Of a stretch of DNA of 64,000 bases, positions 1 to 11,633 are shown piece after piece; within the stretch, counting starts at the first letter, position 1, and every line of letters starts with the position of its first letter. The stretch is from Heracleum sosnowskyi (taxonomy: Eukaryota > Streptophyta > Magnoliopsida > Apiales > Apiaceae), in contig JAUIZM010000013.1 in NCBI GenBank assembly GCA_030848705.1, positions 2,226,796 through 2,290,795 on the forward strand, read 5' to 3'. The notes beneath the pieces are model-generated. The model worked only from the letters and a program-made list of their open reading frames with translations, did no database searches and was not told where the DNA came from. The translations under genes and the position numbers were made by a program.

Positions 1-320
1 GTGATTAAAAGACTTAAAAATACATGCCAGAAAGTCGAGCCTGAATTATTTGAAAACAGAGAGAATACTTGAAAAAATCTGGTCATGCATATACCTTAAC
101 TAAAATTTTCATATAATTTGAAATATTAATTACTATAAGATTATGAAAATGAGATAACAAGATAACTTTCTTGGAATTTTAACTAAAACTACTCCAAATT
201 AAAGATTGTACATATTATAAAATAATATCTAAAAATATTATTCATATATATCAAATACAAAATTACTTTATTCATATATTTAAGTCAAATGAGTCAAATG
301 GGAATGAGAACCTTAAATCA
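1..320. other. AT-rich intergenic DNA, nothing recognised
   Basis: No open frame, RNA gene or element end was seen. The last bases before the MITE (303-320) resemble 699-717 just beyond it (gaatgagaacc followed by a t/a-rich word), so the two flanks may derive from a small duplicated word. Confidence 0.5.
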
Positions 321-646
321 GGGCTCCCTTTGGCATTGCTGTTGCAGACAACAACAACAGGTGTTTTTTTGAAAAGTGTTTTTGGTTGAAAACTGTGTTT
401 TTAGAGAAAGCAGGTCCCCTATGCTTTTGAAAAAAAGCTGCTTTTCAGCTTTTGCGGGAAGCTGCTACTGATTTCAATATCAAAACTCACCAAAAACATT
501 AATTTTTTATATTATAGACCAAAACATGCAAATATCAAAAATATTACCAAACAGTTATCTGATTTTCACAAGAGCACTTATTTTAACAGCACTTTTTTCT
601 TTTCAATAGAACAACAATTTTTAACAGCAATCTCAAACAGAAGCCC
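321..646. mobile_element. hAT-like MITE with imperfect terminal inverted repeats
   Basis: The 5' end starts gggctccctttg and the reverse complement of the 3' end starts gggcttctgtttg. Both continue into attgctgtt, giving about 24 paired bases with one indel. The interior has the self-complementary words gcttttgaaaaaaagctgc and gctgcttttcagctttt that are common in plant hAT-type MITEs. It is 326 bp and has no coding capacity. I could not find a matching target-site duplication in the flanks, so the superfamily is an inference from the ends and interior. Confidence 0.55.
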
Positions 647-1120
647 AAGTCTTTAAACCAAGTGATAGTATTTGAATTAACAATTTAGCAAAGCGTATGG
701 AATGAGAACCCTAATCTACGTGGGTAAATCAAACTCGCTCATCCTATTTATTGATTTTGATTTCATTCTCATTATCCTTAACCCCATTCACATACTTTTT
801 ATTCTCATTCACGTTTCCAAAACCCATTATACATCCAAATGTTCCTTATATTAGCTATAAATTATAATCCTAGTATCGATATTGGAATGCATTGTTGTAC
901 AGGCCAATATTAATTTATAGCAATACTCGTGTTCCGAGAATGTTCTTAAAATGATTAGTTGGTTAATTTTAATTGATATACTTACGTCCATACAGGATAT
1001 CTACTAGAACATATTAATCAAAATTTGCTTCTGCAAAAGATTTGGAATATCTTTCGAAATGTCTAGCATTTTTAATGTAATTTTAGCTAGCTAGTCTAAG
1101 TATAACCTAGAAGTGGAAGC

Positions 1121-1152
<32 letters not shown>

Positions 1153-1440
1153 AAATATGCATGTGAGTTATAGTATGTATTTATAGGAGGGCACGTTTAG
1201 GGGCAAATGATTTCCCTAGATGCCACGTGGATAACTGGAGATAGCGTGGCAAAAAAATATGGTAAGTAACAGAAAGAGTGTTTATTCAGTGAAACCAAGG
1301 GCCAACTCCTAAGCTTGCCCTGAGGACGAGTACAGTACTGCAGTTCACCAGGAAACATTAAAGGAAAAACAACATAGATATTTAATGATAACATATTTAT
1401 AACATATCAGAACATGAAACTTGAAACCCCAAGTGGACTT
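647..1440. other. Intergenic DNA downstream of the orphan gene, with a CCCTGT microsatellite
   Basis: AT-rich and without a supported gene. It contains a CCCTGT hexamer run at 1122-1152 (five copies). On the minus strand an AATAAA lies at 1281-1286, about 155 bases past the stop of the orphan gene. It is a plausible polyadenylation signal, but this is only a sequence match. Confidence 0.45.
1122..1152. repeat. CCCTGT hexanucleotide microsatellite
   Basis: Five perfect tandem copies of ccctgt, with no other role visible. Confidence 0.9.
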
Positions 1441-2300
1441 TTAGTTCTCAGGTGGTGTGTTGCGCACCTGATTCTCTTCCTTGACATTGGATGTGCTGCC
1501 TTCTTCTAATTTGGTTCCTTCCACAGCAGCTACCACTGATGTTGCCTCAGAAGCCGGCTCATGATAGATAGGTGCATAGCTGCCTGGAAATGGAGAAACA
1601 GTCCAGGGAGAGTTGTGTACTGCGGGAGCAGTGACATAGTTATTGTTGAACCCGGAAGGTTCAACCATAGCAGGCTCCAAAGGAGGCATGTAGTCAGATA
1701 CGTGTAGAGGCGGCTCTGCTACCCAGAGAGCATTCTCAGTTTGTGGTGGTGGAGGAGTTGTGACCGGCTGGTGGAATAGGTTCACAGCCGGTTCAGGTTG
1801 CCAGAGAGTGGCTTCGGGTTGTGGTAGACCTGAAACCGGCTGGATGAGTTGTTGTTCACCCTGGACAAATTCATCGAGTTCCATTAGAGTGGCCTCGGTA
1901 AGAGCCTGGATGAATTGTTGATCAGCATGGATAAACTCCATCAGTTCTGAAAAAAAATCGTCATAAAGAACATCATTTTCTACCTGTTGTTGTGGAGTTG
2001 CCATCAGTGATGAAAAATCTTCGTAGTGAAGAATTTCATTCTCGGCCTGCTGTGGTGGAGTTTCAACGTACGGGAACTGAGAAAATTCGTTATTGTAGTT
2101 CTCCATCCAGGAAGTCATTTCATCATCATATTGAACATCCCATAGTAGTCTTTCTGCACCACGACCAAACTCAACATCCCATATACTCTCATTTGTATGC
2201 ACCTGGCGTGGAACAAGCAAATCATGTACAAAGTTTTGAAATTCAGAGTCATCGGGACTCTCAGGATCATTCATTGTCCTTCTCCAGAGTCTAGTCCACT
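1441..2300 (-). CDS. Orphan acidic Gln/Pro-rich protein, function unknown
   Basis: I do not recognise this family. The coding region runs from the ATG at 2274 to the stop at 1441, 277 residues. I chose that ATG because the longer open frame upstream crosses a polypyrimidine-AG acceptor (AG at 2299-2300), after which the exon starts at 2298. The first exon would therefore be untranslated and joined across an intron of roughly 250 bases. The protein is acidic and low in lysine, with no signal peptide or membrane segment. It holds two related blocks at about residues 70-115 (TPPQQAENEILHYEDF and TPQQQVENDVLYDDFF), then Gln/Glu-rich and Pro-rich stretches with repeated LWQPEP- and LWVAEPP-like words. 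The composition would suit a transcription activation region, but no DNA-binding domain is seen. The TATA box at 2619-2628 fits the orientation. Confidence 0.6.
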
Positions 2301-2306
2301 GAAAAA

Positions 2307-2808
2307 AAAAACAAATAAAATAGAAAGTAAGCAAATCATTAGCCAAAAACTCACACTCATCAAAAAACTCATTATGTAGCTCTTGTGCATCATAGCTGAC
2401 AAAAACAAATGAAATTTATAGATCATTAGCCCGTTCTTTAGACTTCTAGTTCTCTCTCTCACTCTCTATATACAAGCAGTTGCTAGGTGAATGTATTGAG
2501 AAAAAGAAATAAATGATTATAACTAGATGTATTTAATTAAAGACCTGTGTTTTTGGGTTGCGTACCTATCTTTGGGTAGATTGAGGGAGGTGTGTTTTGC
2601 TATGGGGTTTAATACTTCCTTTATATAGGAAAACCAGCAGATTAGAGGCTAATGTTCACCGCCTATTCCGGTGACCTGTGTGACCTAATTACCAAGTGAG
2701 CAACACTGTGGAAATGTCACCGACTTGGTTGAGAAACACTACATCACCAAATTGATTTTGAAACTATAACAAAAAATTTGATGTTTTTCTGTAGATGTGT
2801 TTAATTAT
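2307..2808. repeat. Promoter-region repeat, copy A (attached to the orphan gene)
   Basis: This 500 bp contains the putative 5' UTR intron, TATA box and upstream region of the orphan gene. It is repeated at 5187-5686 at more than 95% identity by eye, and its distal part again at 11633-11790. All copies hold the short inverted repeat tcaccg...cggtga. Copy A resumes at about 3626-3785 with a segment that lies directly adjacent in copies B and C, so about 820 bases appear to have been inserted in A, or lost from B and C. Confidence 0.8.
2619..2628 (-). promoter_or_regulatory. TATA box of the orphan gene
   Basis: CTATATAAAG on the minus strand, about 345 bases upstream of the ATG at 2274, leaving room for a 5' UTR exon and an intron. 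Candidate donors lie near 2545-2570 (ataggtacgc, caggtcttt) and the acceptor is at 2299-2301. The same box is preserved in the promoter duplicate at 5501-5510. Confidence 0.55.
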
Positions 2809-3625
2809 ATATACTAGTATATAACTAGTGTGCAAAGTATAACTATATTTTTGAAAATTTTTTAAAATTTTAAAGTAGTGTCATATTGTAATTATGATTA
2901 TAACTTATAATCTATGCAAAACAAACTTTAATTTTTATGCTAGTACTTAAATTCTAATATTTTTAAATGTTTCACTATTATTTTAATTTTTTTTAAATAG
3001 TTTTTTAAGATGAGATTTCACATTTATTTATATTTTAAAAGCTAATATTAATTACAAAGTTTTACTATTAATATGTTGTTGCCGGAAATCGAACCTTAAA
3101 TCTATGTACAGAATAATTTTTATGAAATATTTAATTTTAATATTGTATTGGTGAAAATCGAACCTTATATCTTTATATGTATATAATAACTTTATTATTT
3201 TTTATTCAAAAAAAACTTTATGATTTAATTTAACAATTTTTATCGATTTGATTTATATTTTAATGTTGGCCCAAAGTCTTGCTTTTTGTTTGCCGAGAGT
3301 CTTCTTAAGTAGTGTTATAATTTATGATTTTTGTAAGAGAGTTGTTTGTTTTTTTAGATGAGTTTTGGTCCGTGTACATTGCAATTTCTTTATTACTAAG
3401 TTTTTATTTATAATTAATTGATATTAGAGGATATCTAAAAAAGAAAGAGTTAATCAAAATAGGAAAAATAGGAATGTACTAACCAAACTACCAATTATCC
3501 CCTAGTTTGGTTATTATAGTTTAGTATAGATCAAAGTATATAAAGAAAGAGCTAATCAAAATAGGAAGGTACTGACCAAACTATCAATTATCCCCTAGTT
3601 TGGCTATTATAATTTAGTATAGATT
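2809..3625. other. AT-rich segment unique to copy A, with a short tandem duplication
   Basis: No gene seen. About 85 bases at 3440-3530 are repeated at 3545-3625 (words such as cctagtttgg and tttagtatag). A word like aaatcgaacctta occurs near 3088 and again near 3157. The segment is absent from the equivalent place in copies B and C, so it may be a degraded insertion. I found no convincing element ends. Confidence 0.45.
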
Positions 3626-3707
3626 CATTTCATCTCAATGTTATGTCTCCATTGTTTTGCCGTCAAATTGATTTGATTGAAAATTAAATATTATTTTTTA
3701 TATAATC

Positions 3708-3711
<4 letters not shown>

Positions 3712-3762
<51 letters not shown>
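3712..3762. repeat. AT dinucleotide microsatellite
   Basis: About 25 uninterrupted AT units. The equivalent position in copies B and C also has a short AT run, and in copy B this is where the Helitron pair landed. Confidence 0.9.
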
Positions 3763-3765
<3 letters not shown>

Positions 3766-3857
3766 GAGGATACACGGGAGGTGAGATTCTAATATCGTCT
3801 CAATCTATTTTAATAATTTTGTAGAATTTTAGAATTTAAAATACTAATAAATAAAAA

Positions 3858-4510
3858 ATATCATTTAACATATTAGAAGTGGAATGGGTGTTCAAATTTA
3901 TATGGGAGAAGAGTTCGAAATAATATAAAAGATGTACTCCCTCCGTCCCATTCATTTCTATACACTTTCCATTTTGGGATGTCCCATTCATTTCTATACA
4001 TTCCAAAAATAGTAACTTTTAATAATATAAAATACTATTACACCCACTACTTTCTCCACTATTTCTATTCTATAACAATATAAATCACTATTACACCCAC
4101 TACTTCCTTCACTATCTCAAATCTATTATTAAATATTGATAGGTCCCACCACTTTACTCACTTTTCATCTAATTTTACTCATTTTTTATATCTTTTCTTA
4201 GTCTACGTGCCCAGTCCCGGTGTATAGAATTCACTGGGACGGAGGGAGTATACTTTTAAACATATTAGAAATAGAATAGAGGTTCGAATTTATAATATAT
4301 AAGAGGTATACTTTTAAACATATTAGAAGTAGAATAGGTGTTCAAAATTATAAAGGGAAAAAATATCTTTTAACATTTTAGTAGTAGAATATGTGTTCGA
4401 ATTTATAAAGGAGAAGAACTCTAATTAATATGAAAGAGCTATACTTTTAACACTAAAATATTAGAAGTATAATAGATATTCGAATTTATAAAGGATAAGC
4501 GTTTGAATTA
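3858..4510. repeat. Decayed minisatellite interrupted by a Stowaway MITE
   Basis: About five degenerate units of 60-100 bases share the words acatattagaagtagaatag and ttcgaatttataaagg. They begin at about 3868, 4258, 4315, 4372 and 4450. The MITE at 3937-4248 lies inside the first interval. Confidence 0.6.
3937..4248. mobile_element. Stowaway-type (Tc1/mariner) MITE
   Basis: Starts ctccctccgtccca and ends with its inverted form tgggacggagggag, flanked on both sides by TA (3935-3936 and 4249-4250). The length is 312 bp with no ORF. Termini and TA duplication are diagnostic of Stowaway MITEs, which are mobilised in trans by mariner-like transposases. Confidence 0.92.
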
Positions 4511-5186
4511 ATATCAAAAAATTGTACAAAATAGAATTAAATATATACATGTTTAAGATGTCCAATTTATAGAGGAAATGGTAGTGTAAGTTTGCACGCG
4601 GAAAAAGGCTACAACATTATTTACGTCACTTTGCGGTGTTTCATTGTCATTATTTTAATTCTCAACCTTCACTTTTTTTTCCTTTTTGCATGATTGAATT
4701 TACATAGCTAGATTTACAATTATTTTCATGTCTGTAGTTGTATGCTCTAAATTTTATGGACTACTTTTCTGTTTCTATAAAAAGAGTTTCGAATCACAAG
4801 ATACGATAATATCTGCATGTTTTAGTTTTATAATTTTATATCTTTTCAATGATACGATTATTTTTAAATTTGACATTTATTCTTTGTTTAGATTGTAATA
4901 ATTATTCATTTATTTTTTCCTCTCGAGGCAGGAAGCATAATAGGAACCAAATTGGATGTATGTTGATGATCCGCAGCAAATTGCAACATTATCCAATCTA
5001 ATTGCAAGTTTCATCTGGTACTACTATGACAACCGGTTAGTAAATTGACATTATCCAATCTAATTTTTTAATTTGTTTTAGACCTTTTTTTTGCAACAGT
5101 TGTGATGGTCAACTCTTTTTTCTTTTTATGTTTTTCCATGCTACTTCAATTCTATATATACATTCGATCATTAAACATATCTATAA
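4511..5186. other. Intergenic AT-rich DNA, no gene seen
   Basis: Nothing recognisable apart from a short word (acattatccaatctaat) repeated near 4987 and 5048. Confidence 0.4.
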
Positions 5187-5955
5187 AACAAATAAAATAG
5201 AAAGTAAGCAAATCATTAGCCAAAAACTCGCTCATCAAAAAACTCATTATGTAGATCTTCATGTGCATCATAGCTGACAAAAACAAATGAAATTTATAGA
5301 TCATTAGCCCGTTCTTTAGACTTCTAGTTCTTTCTCTCACTCTCTAGATACACGCAGTTACTAGCTAGGTGTATGTATTGAGAAAAAGAAATAAATGATT
5401 ATAACTAGATGTATTTAATTAAAGACCTGTGTTTTTGGGTTGCGTACCTATCTTTGGGTAGATTGAGGGAGGTGTGTTTTGCTATGGGGTTTAATACTTC
5501 CTTTATATAGGAAAACCAGCAGATTAGAGGCTAATGTTCACCGCCTATTCCGGTGACCTGTGTGACCTAACCAAGTGAGCAACACTGTGGAAATGTCACC
5601 GACTTGGTTGAGAAACACTACATCACCAAATTGATTTTGAAACTGTAACAAAAAATTTGATGTTTTTCTGTAGATGTGTTTAATTATATTCCTTCCCTCT
5701 CAATATTATGTCTTCATTGTTTTTCTATCTCTATGTCACTAGTTACAAGTGAGTACATATTTTTCTTATATTTTTGAAAAGCTTAGTACACTCTTGAATC
5801 AAGTCAAAATAAAAGGTAAGTGTGTAGATGTGTTTAATTATATTCCTTCCATTTCAATATTATGTCTCCATTGTTTTGCGGTCAAATTGATTTGATTAAA
5901 AATTAAATATTATTTTTTATATAATCATCAATATATATCTATATTATCTATACTA
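5187..5955. repeat. Promoter-region repeat, copy B, left half
   Basis: Matches copy A from the intron through the TATA box (here 5501-5510) and continues into a segment shared with copy C at about 11800-12045. No coding exon is attached. The TATA box and surrounding bases are intact, so this is an orphaned promoter-like sequence pointing to the minus strand. The copy is interrupted at 5955/5956 by the Helitron pair and resumes at 10272. Confidence 0.75.
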
Positions 5956-8900
5956 TCTATACTATATTATTAAAACCGAAACATTGAAAGTTTTGGTTTT
6001 CGGTTAACGGTCGGTTTTTGGTTTTCGGTATTTTTTCTAATTAATAAATTAATAATATAATCAAAATTCGGGAAAGTTTTATTCTACATTAATATTTCAC
6101 TATATTTTACTACATAAAAATCAAATAATATTGAAATCTAATCAAAAAAATGGAAATGTGGGATCTAATTTGTTTAAATTTAGGATACACTGCTACAAAT
6201 ATACTTCTTTCTAACGAAAAAGCTACTACAAATCAAATCTTTAATGGAATTGTATTATTGTCAAATTACCAAAATAGTAACTAGATGATTGGCTTTTACA
6301 ATTAAAAATTTGTTTTCTAAAAACATCTACTCCTTTTCCAAAAATATCATTACAATTATTTTTAAATTAAAACATATTACCTTTTACATTTTTTATTACT
6401 AAAATCTATGTTTTCCAAAAATATGAGGTGCAATCCTTACTTATTTATTTTAAAACCTATTTTAATACTCTATTTAATATATAATAAAATAATATAAAAA
6501 TAGTAACTAACTGATTGCCTTTTATAATTAAAAAAATCTAACAAAATCTACTCCTTTTCCAAAAATATCACGACAATTACCTTTAAATTAAAACATAATA
6601 TCTTTTATATTTATTATCACTAAAATCTCTATTTTTCCAAAAATATGAGGTGCAATCCTTACTTATTTATTTTAAAATCTATTTTAATACTCTATTTAAT
6701 AAATAATAAAATAATATAAAAATATTAACTAGCTGATTTCCTTTTATAATTAAAACATTTTTTTCCTAACAAAATCTACTTCTTTTCCAAAAATATCACG
6801 GGTAATTACCTTTAAATTAAAATATATTACCTTTTATATTTGTTATCACTAAAATCTGTATTTTCCAAAAATATCAAGTGCAACTCTTACTTATATATTT
6901 TAAAATTTATTTTAATACTTTTAATTATTTAAAAAAAACTTATCTATTTTAACAAGTGAACGTATTTTTTTTAACAAATACAATTAATATAATTAAAACA
7001 CGTCATCACTAAAATCCCTATTTTCCAAAAATATGAGGTGCAATCCTTACTTATTTATTTTAAAACCTATTTTAATACTTTATTTAATAAATAATAAAAT
7101 AATATAAAAATATTAACTAGCTGATTACCTTTTATAGTTAATTAAAACATTTGTTTTCTAACAAAATCTACTTCTTTTCCAAAAATATCACGGGCAATTA
7201 CCTTTAAATTAAAATATATTATCTTTTATATTTGTTATCGTTAAAATCTCTATTTTTCAAAAATATCAAGTGCAACTTATATATTTTAAAACATATTTTA
7301 ATACTTTTAATTATTTAAAAAACTTAATTATTTTAACAAGTGAACGTATTTTTTTAACACATAAAATTCATATAATTAAAACACATCTAAAAATATTACG
7401 TGCAGTTACTTTTTTTTAATTAAAACATGTTAACTTTTCTATTTGTCCTTATTAAAAAAAAACTTACTTATTTTAACATGTCAACATATTTTTTTAATAA
7501 ATACAATTAATATAATTAAAACACTTCTAAAAATATCACGGTCAATTACTTTTTTTAATTAAAACATATTATATTTTCTATTTGTCCTTATTATTAATAT
7601 TATTTTATTATAAAATAATATTAATAATACCTCATTTATCTTCCTCGGCCTCATTTATATTTTTTTATATTTTTTTATGTTCCAATGAATATTTAAGTTG
7701 CTCATTTTATAATTTATCATATTAATTTTTACTTTTATTTTAATATTTTCCGTTCACATTAAATTTTTTAGTTTTTCATTTTTTCTAACAAAATCTACTT
7801 CTTTTCCAAAAATATCACGAGCAATTACCTTTAAATAAAGATATATTACCTTTTATATTTGTTATCACTAAAATCTCTATTTTCCAAAAATATCAAGTGC
7901 TCTTACTTATATATTTTAAAACTTATTTTAATACTTTTAATTATTTTAAAAAAACTTAGCTATTTTAACAAGTGAACGTATTTTTTTAACAAATACAATT
8001 AATATAATTAAAACACATCATCACTAAAATTCCTATTTTCCAAAAATATGAGGTGCAATCCTTACTTATTTATTTTAAAACCTATTATAATACTCTATTT
8101 AATAAATAATAAAATAATATAAAAATAATAACTAGTTGATTGCCTTTTATAGTTAAAACGTTTTTTTCTAACAAAATCTACTTCTTTTCCAAAAATAACA
8201 CGGACAATTACCTTTAAATTAAAATATATTACCTTTTATATTTGTTATCATTAAAATCTCTATTTTCCAAAAATATCAAGTGCCACTTATATATTTTAAA
8301 ACTTATTTTGATACTTTTAATTATTTAAAAAAACTTACCTATTTTTGTTTTCTAACAAAATTTACTTATTTTCCAAAAATATCACGGGCAATTACATTTA
8401 AATTAAAATATATTACCTTTTATATTTGTAATGACTAAAATCTCTATTTTCCAAAAATATCAAGTGCAACCCTTACTTATATATTTTAAAACTTATTTTA
8501 TTACTTTTAATTATTTAAAAAAATTACCTATTTTAATAAGTGAACGAATTTTTTTTAAATACAATTAATATAATTAAAACACATATAAAAATATTATGGG
8601 CAGTTACTTTTTTTAATTAAAACATGTTAGCTTTTCTATTTGTCCTTATTAAAAAAACTTATTTATTTTAACATGTCAACGTATTTTTTTAATAAATACA
8701 GTTAATATAATTAAAACACTTCTAAAAATATCACGGGTAGTTACTTTTTTTAATTAAAACATGTTAGATTTTCTATCTGTCCTTATTATTAATATTACCA
8801 TTACTATAAAATATTATTAATAATACCTCATTTATCTTCCTTGACCTCATTTGTATTTTTTTTTATATTTTTTTATGTTCCAATGAATATTTAAGTTTCT

Positions 8901-9012
8901 CATTTTATAATTTATCATATTAATTTTTATTTTATTTAATATTTTCCGTTTACATTAAAGTTTTTAGTTTATTATTTTTTAAGGCCAGTGCAAGGCACGG
9001 GTTATAGACTAG
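5956..9012 (+). mobile_element. Non-autonomous Helitron 1, with internal tandem array
   Basis: 5' end A|TCTATACTATATTATTAAAA. The 3' end has a hairpin-forming word at about 8984-9001 (ccagtgcaaggcacggg: arms gtgc/gcac, loop aag), then ttatagaCTAG|T ending at 9012. TC start, subterminal hairpin and CTRR end between host A and T are Helitron signatures. The host site is an AT run and the copy C paralogue supplies the empty site. No Rep-helicase is encoded. The interior is made of roughly 200-230 base units with the words ccaaaaatatgaggtgcaa or ccaaaaatatcaagtgcaa (near 6425, 6647, 6876, 7035, 7267, 7893, 8050, 8277, 8461). An alternative start lies 8 bases earlier. Confidence 0.75.
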
Positions 9013-10271
9013 TATTATTAAAGCCCAAACATTGAAAGTTTTGGTTTTCGGTTTTCGGTTAGTTTTTGGTTTTCGGTACTTTTTCTAATTAATAAATTAA
9101 TAATATAATCAAAATTCGGAAAAGTTTTGTTCTACATTAATATTTCACTATATTTTACTACATAAAAATGAAATAATATTGAAATCTAATCAAAAAAATG
9201 GAAATGTGGGATCTAATTTTTTTAAATTTAGATACACTTCTTCAAATATACTTCTTTCTTTTTAGGATAACTAAAACTACTACAAATCAAATCTTTTTAA
9301 TATTCTATTAATAAATAATAAAATAATAAAATAATATAAAAATTTAAAAATAATAACTAACTGATTGCCTTTTATAATTAAAAAAAATCTAACAAAATCT
9401 AATTCTTTTCCAAAAATATCACGACAATTACCTTTAAATTAAAACATAATATCTTTTATATTTGTTATCACTAAAATCTCTATTTTCCAAAAATATGAGG
9501 TGCAATCCTTACTTATTTATTTTAAAATATATTTTAATACTCTATTTAATAAATAATAAAATAATATAAAAATATTAACTAGTTGATTACCTTTTATAAT
9601 TAAAATATATTTTTTCTAACAAATTCTACTTTTTTCCAAAAATATCACGGACAATTATATTTGAATTAAAATATATTACATTTTATATTTGTTATCACTA
9701 AAATCTCTCTTTTTCAAAAATATCAAGTGCAACCATTACTTATATATTTTAAAAATTATTTTAATACTTTTAATTATTTAAAAAAACTTACCTATTTTAA
9801 CAAGTGAACGTATTTTTTTAACAAATACAATTAATATAATTAAAACACATCTAAAAATATTATAGGTTGTTATTTTTTTTTTAATTAAAACATGTTAGCT
9901 TTCTTATTTGTCATTATTAAAAAAACTTACTAATTTTAACATGTCAACGTATTTTTTAATAAATAAAAGTAATATAACTAAAACACTTCTAAAAATATCA
10001 CGGGCAATTACTTTTTTTAATTAAAACATGTTAGATTTTTTATATGTCCTTATTATTAATATTATTTTATTATAAATAATATTAATAATACCTCATTTAT
10101 CTTCATCAGCCTCATCTGTATTTTTTAATATTTTTTTTACGTTCCAATTAATATTTAAGTTTCTCATTTTATAATTTATCATATTAATTTTTTATTTTAT
10201 TTTAATATTTTCCGTTCACATTAAATTTTTTAGTTTATTATTTTTTAAGACTGTGCCTTGTTATAGACTAG
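9013..10271 (+). mobile_element. Helitron 2, head-to-tail relative with damaged ends
   Basis: It begins directly after the CTAG of Helitron 1 with tattattaaagcccaaacattg, matching the 5' part of Helitron 1 (5964 onward) but lacking the terminal TC and the first few bases. It ends ttatagaCTAG at 10268-10271. The preceding hairpin is reduced to ctgtgccttg, having lost one arm. It shares several hundred bases with Helitron 1 at both ends and has fewer internal repeat units. No coding capacity is seen. Confidence 0.65.
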
Positions 10272-11224
10272 TATATATATATATATATATATGAAGATAC
10301 GCCGGAGGTTAGGTATATATGGTCAAGGTAATGTATGATAGAATTTTAAATGTACTCAAAAGATATATACTTATATAAAGTGTTTAAATAAGTTTTAAAT
10401 GTTTTATTTCATATTATAAAAGCCACCTAAACACACATTTATGATTTTATTTTAAATATTATATATTTTAATGTTGATCATATAATTTATTGAAAATTGT
10501 AAATAAGTAAACTAGACATATATAATAGTGTTAACTTAGTGGGAAAAAAAATTAACAATACATTATCATTAGCAAAAAAAATTGTTCTTCCATTGCATGT
10601 CAACATATATAATACGAATCTAACATGTAGAAAATACAAATTTAATACTTTTTATTGATTTAATGATGGTAATATATAATTTATATTAAAGAAAAAGTTT
10701 CAATCTATTTGATTGTTAGTTGTAACACCTTAAATTTATAAACCATTCACTCTAATTTTGTTTGTAAATATTTATCATATATACTTACATTTTGTTTTAG
10801 CTAAAAAATTAATTTAACCATCTATTTTACTCCAAAAATAAACCAATAAATATTTCCTTATAAAATTTTAGGAAATATTTAGGTTTACAGTTTGTAATAA
10901 GTAACATTGGTCTAGGTTATAGTTCTGACAGGTGTGTACCAACAACAACACGTTGGGTCATACATAGATCTGACAAAATTTATTTTAGACAATTTGTTTG
11001 TACCTTTTTAATAATATTTTGTCTGTTTGAATATAATAATATACCTCAGGTGATTCTTGGTTTAAGAATAAAAATTAATATTTAATAATCAACATAACAG
11101 TAAAAACTTTAATGAAAAGGGAATATACATATAATTTTAGTTTAATACATGCTAAAATAATATACATCTAATGGAAATTTATTTAGAAATATTACATATT
11201 TTTATACATCTATATTATAATAAA
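10272..11224. repeat. Duplicated AT-rich unit, copy B, right half
   Basis: Collinear with 12047-12971 (copy C) at high identity, including words such as ctcaggtgattcttgg and ggtctaggttatag. No ORF or gene is seen. Together with 5187-5955 it forms copy B of a tandem segmental duplication that is split by the Helitrons. Confidence 0.75.
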
Positions 11225-11633
11225 CTAGGTTGCTAAGCCCCGCGGCATTATAATATATTTGTTAAGAAAAAGAATATTAGAATAAAAATTGTGAAATAAA
11301 TATCTACAAAATTATATAAATTATCAAATAAAATAAATTAGGTAAAATTTGCATTTAGGTAGATAATATTATAAATTATTTACATATTTCTTTTGTTTAT
11401 ATAGTTTGATTTTTTATTTTTTTGGACCGATATCATTGTCGTATATATATAAAAAAATATATTAATAAAAATCAATATAAACATATAATATTATTTTTAT
11501 ATTTATATAGTATTATTAGAAAAGATAATATTAGAACATGATAGTTTGAATTTTAACTTATTATATAATAGTATTACTTATATATTACTCTAATATATTA
11601 GAGTATCAAAATACCTAACATTAATACGTGCAT
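11225..11633 (-). mobile_element. Truncated 3' part of an RPA-carrying Helitron
   Basis: On the minus strand it ends CCTAG|T at 11225, in the same way as the Helitron at 12972. The reverse complement of 11390-11633 matches 48311-48910, which is the end of exon 2, the following intron and the downstream part of the Helitron RPA-like gene. The match stops inside the exon (word gcacgtattaatg) exactly where copy C begins. This is the breakpoint of the B/C tandem duplication. Confidence 0.7.

Noticed and set aside
1992..2379. Plus-strand frames opposite the orphan gene
   Set aside because: Antisense shadows; the minus frame has promoter, acceptor site and protein-like composition.
5152..5340. 62-residue open frame resembling 2271-2462
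   Set aside because: It is the duplicated promoter/intron segment, not a coding exon.
6400..9900. Regularly spaced repeats that could suggest a CRISPR-like array
   Set aside because: Eukaryotic AT-rich Helitron DNA; the units are long, degenerate and without spacers.
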